From assembly GCA_031261385.1 (NCBI GenBank), contig JAISJS010000289.1:1-7523 (forward strand): a stretch of 7,523 bases of DNA. Reading direction: 5' to 3'. Below, piece after piece: positions 1 through 7,198 of the stretch. The notes under the pieces were generated by a model. The model made no database searches and was not told the origin of the DNA. It saw only the letters and a program-made list of their open reading frames with translations. Position 1 is the first letter of the stretch, and the number at the start of each line of letters is the position of its first letter. Origin of the DNA: Treponema sp. (GTDB lineage: Bacteria > Spirochaetota > Spirochaetia > Treponematales > Breznakiellaceae). The translations under genes were made by a program, and so were the position numbers.

Positions 1-1
1 G

Positions 2-1948
2 AACGGGAATTACTGTTCCGACTGGAACAATTTTTTGGTCACCGATCCCTTTGAAGCCGCGCTCATCAGAAATTCTTCTTTCTACGGCCTTGTCCGCATC
101 GGCATACTCCGGGACGCCCTCCTCAAGCACCACGACTTCCGCATACGGGAAGGCATCAGAAACAGCACGATTATCTCCTGCGACATAGGCAGCGATCCCG
201 CTATCCAGGACTGCCCGTGCATCTCCCATTACATCATCGGGGACTCGTGCATACTCTCCCGTATCGACGAAATGCAGACCACCAATCACGCAAAATTCGG
301 ATCGGGCGCGCTCAAGGAGGGAGAGCGCGAAGAGGTACGGGTCTGGATCGATGTGATGAACGAAGCAGGCGGCAGATCGATTTTGCCCTTTGCGGATATG
401 ATTCCCGCCGATGCATTTCTGTGGGCCTGTTACCGGGACGATGCTGAACTGACCGATACGCTTACGCAGATTACCCAGGAGCAATACGGCGGCAGGCGGG
501 GAAGTTACGGGACGGTCGGATCGTATTCGGTGATTAAAAGCTGCCTCATCATCAAAGATACCGCCATCGGGGAATGCGCCTATATCAAAGGGGCCAACAA
601 ACTCAAAAACCTCTCGATACTTTCCTCGGAGGAAGAATCCACCCAGATAGGCGAAGGGGTGGAGATGGTGAACGGCATTGTCGGATACGGCTGCCATGCC
701 TTTTACGGCTCCAAGGCAGTGCGCTTTGTGATGGGCCGGAACTGCAACCTTAAATACGGCGCGCGGCTTATTCACTCGGTACTCGGCGACAATTCAACGG
801 TTTCCTGCTGTGAGATCCTCAACAACCTGATCTTTCCGGTACATGAACAGCACCACAACAATTCTTTTTTGATTGCAGGCCTTATTCAGGGTATGTCCAA
901 CATTGCCGCAGGGGCAACCATAGGCAGTAACCACAACAGCCGCGCTAACGACGGGGAACTCCGTGCGGGCCGCGGCTTTTGGCCGGGGCTCAGTGTTACC
1001 GTAAAACATTCAAGCCGCTTTGCCTCGTTTGTCCTCATCGCCAAAGGGGATTATCCGTATGAAATGAACATATCCCTCCCCTTTTCTCTCGTGAACAACA
1101 ACATTAAAGAAGACCGGCTTGAAGTGATGCCCGCCTATTTCTGGATGTATAATCTTTATGCCCTGGAACGGAATTCGTTTAAGGCGCTGGACCGGGACAG
1201 GCGGAAAAATAAAGTCCAGCACATAGAAACAGAGTATCTTGCCCCCGACACAGCAGAGGAGATCATCACCGCCATTTCTCAAATTGAAGCATGGATGGCT
1301 GCTAAAACCGGAAATACAAATGATGACGAAGTAAGCGCACCGGGGCTTGAACACAGTAAAAGGGGGACCGTGATCTTAAAGCCCCATGTCGCAATAGAAG
1401 CATATCGTCTGATGCTCCGTTTTTATGCAGTCAAAACCCTTGCTGCTTTTTTTGAGTCAGAGCCCGATCTGAGCTTTGAAAATTTTTCTGTTATACTGGG
1501 TAAAGCGTCATTTGATGAGCGGACCAGGGAATGGGTCAATTTCGGCGGACAAATCGTTCCCGCTTTCCGCGCCGATGCCCTGCGTGCCCGTATACGTGAA
1601 AAAAATATCAATACCTGGGATGAAATTCACTCATGGTATGAGCAATGGTTTACCGAATATCCTTTGGATAAAGCCAAACACGCATGGGCCGTTCTTGGCC
1701 CTCTTTCCGCATCTGGTTTCAAACAAGCGCTTGCAGCAGCCCTTGTTACCCGGCGCAGGATGACGGAGCAGGTGTACGAAAGCCGCGCCAAGGATTTTAA
1801 CGATCCGTTCAGAAAAATCACCTACCGGAATGATGCAGAGATGGAAAGTATCGCCGGAAAAGTTGAAGATAATGTTTTTGTCCGTCAGGCGAAAGCAGAC
1901 GGCGAAATTTTTGAGCGGCAGGTCAATACTCTCTTAAAACGGTTGTAG
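2..1948 (+). CDS. DUF4954 family protein, left-handed beta-helix type (5' partial)
   Basis: The frame is open to the left edge, and the residues before the first possible TTG start (position 35) already fit the family (an 'NG.Y..DW' stretch), so the true start lies outside the window. About 648 residues are visible. I recognise the DUF4954 family, known from Bacteroidetes and treponemes and without an established function. Residues about 50-90 and 170-330 (counting from base 2) show hexapeptide-like spacing of I/V/L with G, N and C ('IGDSCIL', 'IGEGVEM', 'MGRNCNL', 'LGDNSTV'), as in left-handed beta-helix acyltransferases and sugar nucleotidyltransferases. The family signature 'FPVHEQHHNNSFLIAG' (833-880) is followed by 'GSNHNSRANDGEL' and 'GRGFWPGL'. 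The histidine/asparagine cluster is a candidate active or metal site (inference). The last 250 residues are probably alpha-helical. It converges on the lipid kinase gene with a 28-bp gap, and no clear terminator is visible there. Confidence -1.
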   Translation, partial: NGNYCSDWNNFLVTDPFEAALIRNSSFYGLVRIGILRDALLKHHDFRIREGIRNSTIISCDIGSDPAIQDCPCISHYIIGDSCILSRIDEMQTTNHAKFGSGALKEGEREEVRVWIDVMNEAGGRSILPFADMIPADAFLWACYRDDAELTDTLTQITQEQYGGRRGSYGTVGSYSVIKSCLIIKDTAIGECAYIKGANKLKNLSILSSEEESTQIGEGVEMVNGIVGYGCHAFYGSKAVRFVMGRNCNLKYGARLIHSVLGDNSTVSCCEILNNLIFPVHEQHHNNSFLIAGLIQGMSNIAAGATIGSNHNSRANDGELRAGRGFWPGLSVTVKHSSRFASFVLIAKGDYPYEMNISLPFSLVNNNIKEDRLEVMPAYFWMYNLYALERNSFKALDRDRRKNKVQHIETEYLAPDTAEEIITAISQIEAWMAAKTGNTNDDEVSAPGLEHSKRGTVILKPHVAIEAYRLMLRFYAVKTLAAFFESEPDLSFENFSVILGKASFDERTREWVNFGGQIVPAFRADALRARIREKNINTWDEIHSWYEQWFTEYPLDKAKHAWAVLGPLSASGFKQALAAALVTRRRMTEQVYESRAKDFNDPFRKITYRNDAEMESIAGKVEDNVFVRQAKADGEIFERQVNTLLKRL

Positions 1949-1976
1949 GAGCTGTCAAAATATTAAGGCTGCCCTG

Positions 1977-3119
1977 TTATACCTTTTTAAGAACCGGTAT
2001 CACCTTATCCGTCAATGTTATTGCGGCCGGAAAATCCTCCGGCTGCAGAAGGACCGTCTCGCCGTCCATCTGGGCAAGGATTGGGTTGTACCCTGAGAAT
2101 TCCACCCGGTGCGCGTTAAAGGGAATTGCCTCCGGTTTGTCGATATGGCCCCCCGTGTTAAAAAGTTCCTTGAGGGCTACTTTGCGAAGCAGGGGCATCT
2201 GTTTCAGCGCACAGACATTCCGGTCATCGGGAAGAATTTTTTTTCGGGAACCGTAGGTACGGTGTCCGGAGGCGCCTACCGCAAGGAGCAGCACTTTTTC
2301 GTGAAAGGCGATGACTTCCCGTTTTTTTTCATCAAACGCTCTGACCTCCATGGGTCCTACTTTGTAGAGGCGGTCATACAGCAGCGAGGCAATATCGACC
2401 CACAATTTATAGGAATCACCGGGGAGCTTTCCCTTCATTTTATTGGTCATGTGGGTGACAAAAGCATCAAGACCCACGGAAAGAATGTTAAAGGCCAGGA
2501 AGGGACCCTTCCCCGAAGCGGCAACAGAAAGAGACAGGGCGCACGCCAATTCTATCTTTACCGGTTTTATTAAAAATTCCAGCGCCCCATCCAGTTCCGC
2601 CGCATCGGCGCCGTCGTTCCCGGTCCCCATGGGAAGACGGAGAACGGCAAAGTTTGACCGTACGGGAGGGGGCGCATGGTACAGGGCAGTGAGTACCTCA
2701 AGACTGGTGCCGTCTCCCCCTGCGGTAATAATCAGGTAAAAAGGACTTGTTCCCTGTTTATCTGCACCGGAAATGTCCGCTCCGTTACCGGGGTTGTATG
2801 CTCCGGCTTCATCTATCAGCGCTTTGGTGATCGTACTCCCGTGCCCCGCTTCTTTTGTCGGAATAAAACCGTATTGTGCCAGTGTTCCGCCGGATTCCAA
2901 AACCGTGCGGGAAGGACAACTCCCCTTCCGCAGCGGGTTACTCTGGGCTTTCTCAAGATATTCACCAAGGATTGCCTCATGCTTTTTCCACCGGGATTTA
3001 ATGGTAAAGCCCCCGGCTGAAGGATTGGCGATAATCGTCCATTTTAAAACGCGGCCGGGGCTGACCAGAGAATGGGAACATATCCCTGCCATACAGGCGG
3101 CAAATACTTGCAAGTCCAT
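1977..3119 (-). CDS. Diacylglycerol kinase family lipid kinase (YegS/BmrU-like)
   Basis: 380 residues with the order of motifs of the DAGK catalytic family (PF00781 type): 'NPSAGG' at residues 32-37, the nucleotide-binding 'GGDGT' at 134-138, 'PMGTGND' at 163-169, 'SVGLDA' near 214-219, and a C-terminal beta-sandwich motif 'MDGE' at 351-354. Such enzymes phosphorylate diacylglycerol or related lipids with ATP at the cytoplasmic membrane face; the substrate here cannot be read from sequence. All the core motifs are intact, so it is probably active. About 96 residues separate NPSAGG from GGDGT, longer than I expect for the family; the extra part includes a Gly/Asn/Asp-rich stretch (about residues 105-125). 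The start is uncertain: ATG at 3119 gives a 31-residue lead before NPSAGG, ATG at 3092 (residue 10) is an alternative, and neither has a Shine-Dalgarno sequence. It is transcribed divergently from the xylanase. Confidence -1.
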   Translation of the reverse strand: MDLQVFAACMAGICSHSLVSPGRVLKWTIIANPSAGGFTIKSRWKKHEAILGEYLEKAQSNPLRKGSCPSRTVLESGGTLAQYGFIPTKEAGHGSTITKALIDEAGAYNPGNGADISGADKQGTSPFYLIITAGGDGTSLEVLTALYHAPPPVRSNFAVLRLPMGTGNDGADAAELDGALEFLIKPVKIELACALSLSVAASGKGPFLAFNILSVGLDAFVTHMTNKMKGKLPGDSYKLWVDIASLLYDRLYKVGPMEVRAFDEKKREVIAFHEKVLLLAVGASGHRTYGSRKKILPDDRNVCALKQMPLLRKVALKELFNTGGHIDKPEAIPFNAHRVEFSGYNPILAQMDGETVLLQPEDFPAAITLTDKVIPVLKKV

Positions 3120-3195
3120 AGTATTAGTTTACACGAAATTCATCATAATGCAAATATATATTCCCTATTTATACATTTTGATATATCCTTTTTTT
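3120..3195. promoter_or_regulatory. AT-rich divergent spacer, probable promoters for both flanking genes
   Basis: This 76-bp stretch between two divergent genes is markedly AT-rich compared with the coding DNA on either side. On the minus strand TTGCAT (3153-3148) and TAAACT (3131-3126), 16 bp apart, form a plausible sigma70-type -35/-10 pair for the lipid kinase gene. On the plus strand TATACA (3170-3175) could be a -10 for the xylanase, but no good -35 stands at the right distance. No Shine-Dalgarno sequence precedes either start codon. The divergent position makes promoters here likely; the exact boxes are weak guesses. Confidence -1.
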
Positions 3196-4491
3196 ATGAA
3201 TATTACATCCTTTTCCCATCGTCAATCAAAGGTCACACTGCACTTTTTAAAGGCAGACGGCAGCCCCCTTACCGGGCAAAAAGTACAAATAAACCAGAAG
3301 CGGCATCAATTTCTGTTCGGCTGCGGCGGTTTTGACGCAGTTGAACTTGCAGGGGGGAATCCCGACGGGACGCCGCTGAATGAAAAGCGCCGCGAATTTT
3401 TGGAAGATCGTCTGGATAAAATCTTTACCTTTAATAATTACACTACCCTTCCCTTCTATTGGGGCCGCTATGAAAACGTAGAAGGAAAACCTGATGCGCT
3501 CCGTACCCATGCCGCCGCAAAATATTATGCCGATCGCGGCATTATTATTAAAGGACATCCGCTCTGCTGGCATACCGTCTGCGCCGACTGGCTCATGAAG
3601 TACAGCAATAAAGAAATTCTTGAAAAACAGCTTGCCCGAATTGAGCGGGAAGTAACTGCTTTTAAGGGCAGCATTGACAAGTGGGATGTGATCAACGAAG
3701 TAGTGATTATGCCTATCTTTGATAAATATGACAATGCGGTAACCCGGCTCTGCAGGGAGCTTGGGCAGGTCGGCATTATCCGGGAGGTTTTTGCTGCGGC
3801 GCGCAAGGCGAACGGCGGGGCAGTATTGCTGCTTAACGATTTCAACACAAGCCCCGATTATGAAAAGCTCATCGACAGCTGCCTGCAGGCGGGAATCCCC
3901 ATCGATGTTATCGGCATTCAGTCACATCAGCACCAGGGTTACTGGGGACTTGAGAAATTACAGGATGTATTGGCGCGTTTTTCCCGCTTCGGCCTGCCCA
4001 TCCATTTTACCGAGAATACCCTTATTTCAGGCGATTTAATGCCCGCCTATATTGAAGACCTTAACGACTGGAAAGTTGATACCTGGCCCAGCACTCCCGA
4101 AGGTGAAGAACGGCAGGCCCGTGAAGCGGTCGAAATGTACGAGACCCTCTTTGCCCATCCTGCGGTGGAGGCAATCACCACCTGGGATGCCGTTGACGGA
4201 AAATGGCTCGGCGCCCCGTCAGGCTTCCTCCGCAAAGACAACAGTCCCAAGCCGGTGTACCACGAATTAAATAAACGCATTAAAGATGAATGGTGGACAA
4301 AAGAAAGTCTTGTTACCGGCAGTGACGGTGCCGTAGAACTCTGTGGTTTCCGGGGGGATTATACCGCCGAGGCAAACGGGTGCAAAGCGGATTTTACGTT
4401 AGACGGCAAAACTGAGGAACTAAAAATTATACTAAAAAATTACGCATTAAGAATTTTACCACAAAGGACACCAAGGAACACTAAGGAATAG
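3196..4491 (+). CDS. Endo-1,4-beta-xylanase, glycoside hydrolase family 10
   Basis: 431 residues from ATG 3196. It cleaves internal beta-1,4 bonds of xylan or xylo-oligosaccharides by the retaining mechanism of GH10. The catalytic pair is visible: acid/base E168 in 'WDVINE' and nucleophile E253 in 'HFTE'. Also present are 'GHPLCWHT' (120-127), 'LLLNDFN' near 211-217 and 'IGIQSHQHQG' near 229-238. An N-terminal beta segment ('FLKADGSPLTGQKVQINQ') and a C-terminal one ('GFRGDYTAEANG', about 334-345) flank the barrel, as in many GH10 proteins without carbohydrate-binding modules. From ATG 3196 there is no signal peptide, suggesting cytoplasmic action on imported oligosaccharides. ATG 3148 would add 16 mostly hydrophobic residues and leaves export open. 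The open frame runs much further upstream, but that part lies antisense over the lipid kinase and has no GH10 content. The last 12 or so residues are encoded by a repeat and look non-native. Confidence -1.
   Translation: MNITSFSHRQSKVTLHFLKADGSPLTGQKVQINQKRHQFLFGCGGFDAVELAGGNPDGTPLNEKRREFLEDRLDKIFTFNNYTTLPFYWGRYENVEGKPDALRTHAAAKYYADRGIIIKGHPLCWHTVCADWLMKYSNKEILEKQLARIEREVTAFKGSIDKWDVINEVVIMPIFDKYDNAVTRLCRELGQVGIIREVFAAARKANGGAVLLLNDFNTSPDYEKLIDSCLQAGIPIDVIGIQSHQHQGYWGLEKLQDVLARFSRFGLPIHFTENTLISGDLMPAYIEDLNDWKVDTWPSTPEGEERQAREAVEMYETLFAHPAVEAITTWDAVDGKWLGAPSGFLRKDNSPKPVYHELNKRIKDEWWTKESLVTGSDGAVELCGFRGDYTAEANGCKADFTLDGKTEELKIILKNYALRILPQRTPRNTKE
4460..4487 (+). repeat. Three tandem copies of a 9-bp unit, CACNAAGGA
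   Basis: The units are CACAAAGGA (4460-4468), CACCAAGGA (4469-4477) and, after one extra A, CACTAAGGA (4479-4487). They lie inside the last codons of the xylanase and encode its Pro/Arg/Thr/Lys tail. Similar short 'CACAAAGG'-type arrays occur between genes in many bacterial genomes (recalled, not checked). The array leads directly into the inverted-repeat element that follows. Confidence -1.
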
Positions 4492-4495
4492 GAAA

Positions 4496-4591
4496 AACCG
4501 CAAAGTCGAAGAAGTCGAAAAAGGGAAGAAAGAACGATGAATGAGGAGTTGGGAATTTCCTTACTTCTTTTACTTATTCGACTTTGCGGTT
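4496..4591. repeat. Inverted-repeat element with arms made of 9-bp units; possible bidirectional terminator
   Basis: AACCGCAAAGTCGAA at 4496-4510 is the exact reverse complement of 4577-4591. After one mismatch the pairing resumes for AAGT (4512-4515 with 4572-4575), giving 19 of 20 paired bases around a 56-nt loop. The arms are 9-bp periodic: AAGTCGAAG and AAGTCGAAA at 4503-4520 on the left; AAGTCGAAT, AAGTAAAAG and AAGTAAGGA read on the minus strand from 4584 down to 4558 on the right. The element fills the gap between the convergent xylanase and prs genes, so its RNA hairpin could end transcription from both sides, although no clear U-tract follows the stem. No ORF or transposase is inside. 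It may be a small dispersed repeat (REP- or MITE-like); this needs a genome-wide copy count. Confidence -1.
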
Positions 4592-4602
4592 AGTTCTTCT
4601 TC

Positions 4603-5892
4603 TCAACCGGCAGGCGGATTATTTTCATTACTCCCGCCCTGATCCCCTGTTGGGGTTATCTGCGGATTATCCTGCAGCAGACGGTTAATTATCTCCCGGT
4701 TATCAAGGAGGCTGGAGAGGGAAAGATGCTGGTGCAGGCGGGAAATAATCTGGGCAAAAAGGCTTGTGATATTTACGCTGATGTACCATTCACGCTTAAG
4801 GACCTCTTCCTGATAGATGGCATTGGTACCGATGATCCGGTAAAAAAGGCCGTCCTTATACGCCTGGTCAAAATAGGAGAGTGCATCTCCTGAAAAGAGC
4901 GGATGGCTAATCGAACATATTACCCTGGAAGCGCCGTTATCCTTGAGTATCTTCATCCCTTTAAGGAGGGTTCCGCCGGTGCCGAGCATATCGTCTGCCA
5001 TAAAAGCGGTCTTGCCCTGCACATTCCCGAGGAGTTTGATTTCCGCAATATTATTGTCCGCCGCGTCTTTGCTGATCCGCGAATAATCCCGTTCCTTGTA
5101 AAGCAGGGCAAGAGGTTTTTTGAGCGTGGTCGCAAAGAATTTATTCCGGTCAACGGCGCCGGTATCCGGCGAAACCACGACAAAATCATCATTTAAAATT
5201 CCCGCCATTTTTGACAGCGTTCTGATAATCTGATAACTTGCGTGAAGGTTCTCCAGCCGCATTCCGGTAAAGGCGTTGACGATGTCACGGGAATGAATGT
5301 CCAGCGTTATGACGTGATTAACCCCAAGGTTTTCAAGCATCTTTCCGATACGGCTTGCGGTAAGCCCTTCGCGTCCCTTGGCCTTATGCTGGCGTGAGTA
5401 GGGAAAAATCGGAAGCACCACCGTCACCCGCTGGGCGCCCGCCTGCCGCGCCGCATCTACGGTAACAAAAATCATCATCAGGTGATCGTTTACCGAAAGG
5501 ACCTTTTTTGTATCCCCGCAAAAATTCACCGGATAATGGTTTTCCACATCCTGAATGATGTAAATGTCTTTGCCCCGTATCGATTCGAGGATCTCGGCCT
5601 TTACTTCCCCATTGGCAAAACAGGTAAACCGGGCAGGAACCTTAAACCGCGGGGTGGAAAATTTTTCTCCGTTTCCGTGCGGGTGAGGGGCAAAAGAAAC
5701 AATTTCGTTGATAAAATTAATGCGCTTAATAACTTCGGCGCTTTCCATGCTGTAGCGCCGGGACAGTTCTGCGGCAAGCTTTTCAATATTCCGGCGATAG
5801 CCTTTCTTCAGATGGACAATTACCTCGTCGGCAAAAACCTCGCCGCCGGGACAGGCTATTACGGCAAGATTTGCCGGATCGGAGTAATTCAT
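4603..5892 (-). CDS. prs: Ribose-phosphate pyrophosphokinase (PRPP synthetase), long form
   Basis: Makes PRPP from ribose 5-phosphate and ATP for nucleotide, histidine, tryptophan and NAD synthesis in the cytoplasm. Motifs in order: 'ANGE' (93-96; usually near residue 36), 'PYSRQHK' (164-170; the usual form is PYARQD), 'TLDIHS' (196-201, with the catalytic-region His200), 'SPDTG' (241-245), the flexible-loop basic pair K266 and R268 in 'YKERD', and the PRPP-binding loop 'DDMLGTGGT' (300-308). At 429 residues it is over 100 longer than typical bacterial Prs (about 315). The extra length is an N-terminal extension or insertion before ANGE, a few residues in the flexible loop, and a Gln/Asn/Pro/Gly-rich tail after about residue 400. 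The active-site motifs look sufficient for activity. ATG 5892 lacks a clear Shine-Dalgarno sequence. It begins 27 bp after the OmpA-like gene and is probably cotranscribed with it. Confidence -1.
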   Translation of the reverse strand: MNYSDPANLAVIACPGGEVFADEVIVHLKKGYRRNIEKLAAELSRRYSMESAEVIKRINFINEIVSFAPHPHGNGEKFSTPRFKVPARFTCFANGEVKAEILESIRGKDIYIIQDVENHYPVNFCGDTKKVLSVNDHLMMIFVTVDAARQAGAQRVTVVLPIFPYSRQHKAKGREGLTASRIGKMLENLGVNHVITLDIHSRDIVNAFTGMRLENLHASYQIIRTLSKMAGILNDDFVVVSPDTGAVDRNKFFATTLKKPLALLYKERDYSRISKDAADNNIAEIKLLGNVQGKTAFMADDMLGTGGTLLKGMKILKDNGASRVICSISHPLFSGDALSYFDQAYKDGLFYRIIGTNAIYQEEVLKREWYISVNITSLFAQIISRLHQHLSLSSLLDNREIINRLLQDNPQITPTGDQGGSNENNPPAG

Positions 5893-5919
5893 GGGTAGCT
5901 AGTAGTACCATATTCCGGC

Positions 5920-7194
5920 CTAATTTTCAAGTATGGTGATTTCAACCCGGCGGTTTTTCCGCATTCCCGCCTCGGTACTGTTATCGGCGACCGGTTTTTC
6001 GGCGCCAAACCCCCGGACTACAATACGGTCGGGCGTCCTGACGTTCTTTCCGATAAGGTAGTCCGCCACCATGGCGGCCCTGCCCTGTGAAAGCTCCAGA
6101 CGCCCCGCCTCAGTGCCTGCCAGAGCGGTATGACCCGCCACCAGTATATCCCGGTCCCTGTACCGAAGCAGAATTTCCGCAACTTTATCAAGTTTTGCCC
6201 GTTCCCCCGGGACAAGGGCCGTGGAATCCGCCTGAAACTGTATATTTTCAAGGCTGATGGCGATCCCCTCATCCACCACCCGGGCGGAAGCGTCCTCGAT
6301 CCCGAGCCGTTTTATATCATCGTTTATATCCTGAGCGACTTTTTCCTTGTCCATACGTTCGGATTCGAGAATCTCCGACTGGGCTTTTCCCCGGTATTCA
6401 ACGGTCATCCCGTCGGAAAAATTAAAAATCATCCTGAAACTTTCTTCATAGCCCACCGCCTGCCCCATCGACGTATCCCAATAGACCGTTTGATCGGAAG
6501 CCCCCAAAATCCGGCTGGGCCAAATCCGTCCGGGAACGGCTTCCGGTTCAAAGAAAATCCGGTAGGAAACGGCAAAGGCGGGATATTGGCTTCCCTTCCA
6601 CTCCCGCTGTCCCAAAAACGTATAATCGGCGGTAAAGGGGATACGGTACGGATTGGGAATGCCAAAACTGTCCCGGAGATCGTGCATCTCGTGGCCCTCT
6701 GCCCGCCATTTTTCACCGGGCTTTAAATCCCGTCCGGGAAAAACCGGGACATTCCGCACCACCGGCATATAGTACTTGGGGTCGATGGTATAATAGCCAA
6801 GGACGTCCCGGTCAAACACCGATTCATATTCGCGATCCCAACGGAAACTTTTTTCTGCAGCAGTATTGCCGCGGGAATTACTGCGGGCGCTGCTTCCGGT
6901 ATTTGGCTGAGAAATCGTCCGTTCTGAAGTCTGAAAGACCGCCTGGTGCCGCCCTGCGCCGTTTTCAAGGGCGGTGACCTTAACCGCAATCCGGTTTAAT
7001 ATTTCCGCCCGGCGGATCAAACGCCGGTCCACATACACATCTTCCTGTACCGTGGAAAGAATCCGGTACGTATCGCCGTTTTCATATTTGTAGAAAAATT
7101 CTTCTGCCGCCGCTTTTTGGGGATGCACGGCAAAGAAAACGCCGAAGACTGCGGCAAGCAGCGCAGGTTTTACCAATATACGATATTTTTTCAT
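5920..7194 (-). CDS. OmpA-family protein with signal peptide
   Basis: 424 residues. The N-terminus is a classic signal peptide: basic 'MKKYR', a hydrophobic core (about 8-23) and likely cleavage after 'KAAA' near residue 30. There is no lipobox cysteine, so a periplasmic or envelope location without a lipid anchor is inferred. Residues about 31-300 form a domain I cannot name, with many aromatic and charged alternations suggesting beta structure and a Ser/Asn/Thr-rich linker near 88-112. Residues about 308-424 are an OmpA C-terminal domain: 'GIAISLENIQF', 'LVAGHTALAGT' (351-361), 'LSQGRA' (368-373), 'VVRGFGAEKPVADN', and 'NRRVEI' (414-419). OmpA domains usually bind peptidoglycan diaminopimelate through the Asp of 'GHTD' and the Arg of 'LSxxRA'; here the Asp position is Ala357 while Arg372 is kept. 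It is probably cotranscribed with the receiver gene upstream and prs downstream. Confidence -1.
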   Translation of the reverse strand: MKKYRILVKPALLAAVFGVFFAVHPQKAAAEEFFYKYENGDTYRILSTVQEDVYVDRRLIRRAEILNRIAVKVTALENGAGRHQAVFQTSERTISQPNTGSSARSNSRGNTAAEKSFRWDREYESVFDRDVLGYYTIDPKYYMPVVRNVPVFPGRDLKPGEKWRAEGHEMHDLRDSFGIPNPYRIPFTADYTFLGQREWKGSQYPAFAVSYRIFFEPEAVPGRIWPSRILGASDQTVYWDTSMGQAVGYEESFRMIFNFSDGMTVEYRGKAQSEILESERMDKEKVAQDINDDIKRLGIEDASARVVDEGIAISLENIQFQADSTALVPGERAKLDKVAEILLRYRDRDILVAGHTALAGTEAGRLELSQGRAAMVADYLIGKNVRTPDRIVVRGFGAEKPVADNSTEAGMRKNRRVEITILEN

Positions 7195-7198
7195 ACTG

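Noticed and set aside
35..37. TTG as the start codon of the DUF4954 gene
   Set aside because: The frame is open to the window edge, and the residues before it match the family's N-terminal region, so the start is off-window.
1949..1976. A terminator between the two convergent genes at the left
   Set aside because: I could not find a stem with adequate pairing or a T-tract in these 28 bases.
2109..2739. Plus-strand open frames opposite the lipid kinase gene
   Set aside because: They are shadows in other frames of a well-supported gene, with no recognisable domain and no ribosome-binding site.
2773..3195. Long upstream extension of the xylanase open frame on the plus strand
   Set aside because: It lies antisense over the lipid kinase gene, whose motifs are clear, and the extension shows no GH10 or signal-peptide features.
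4460..4591. A CRISPR array
   Set aside because: The units are only 9 bp, contiguous or nearly so, without unique spacers of constant length, and no cas gene is near.
6130..6726. A 198-residue open frame on the plus strand
   Set aside because: It is antisense to the OmpA-family gene, Pro/Gly/His-rich as expected of a frame shadow, and has no known motif.
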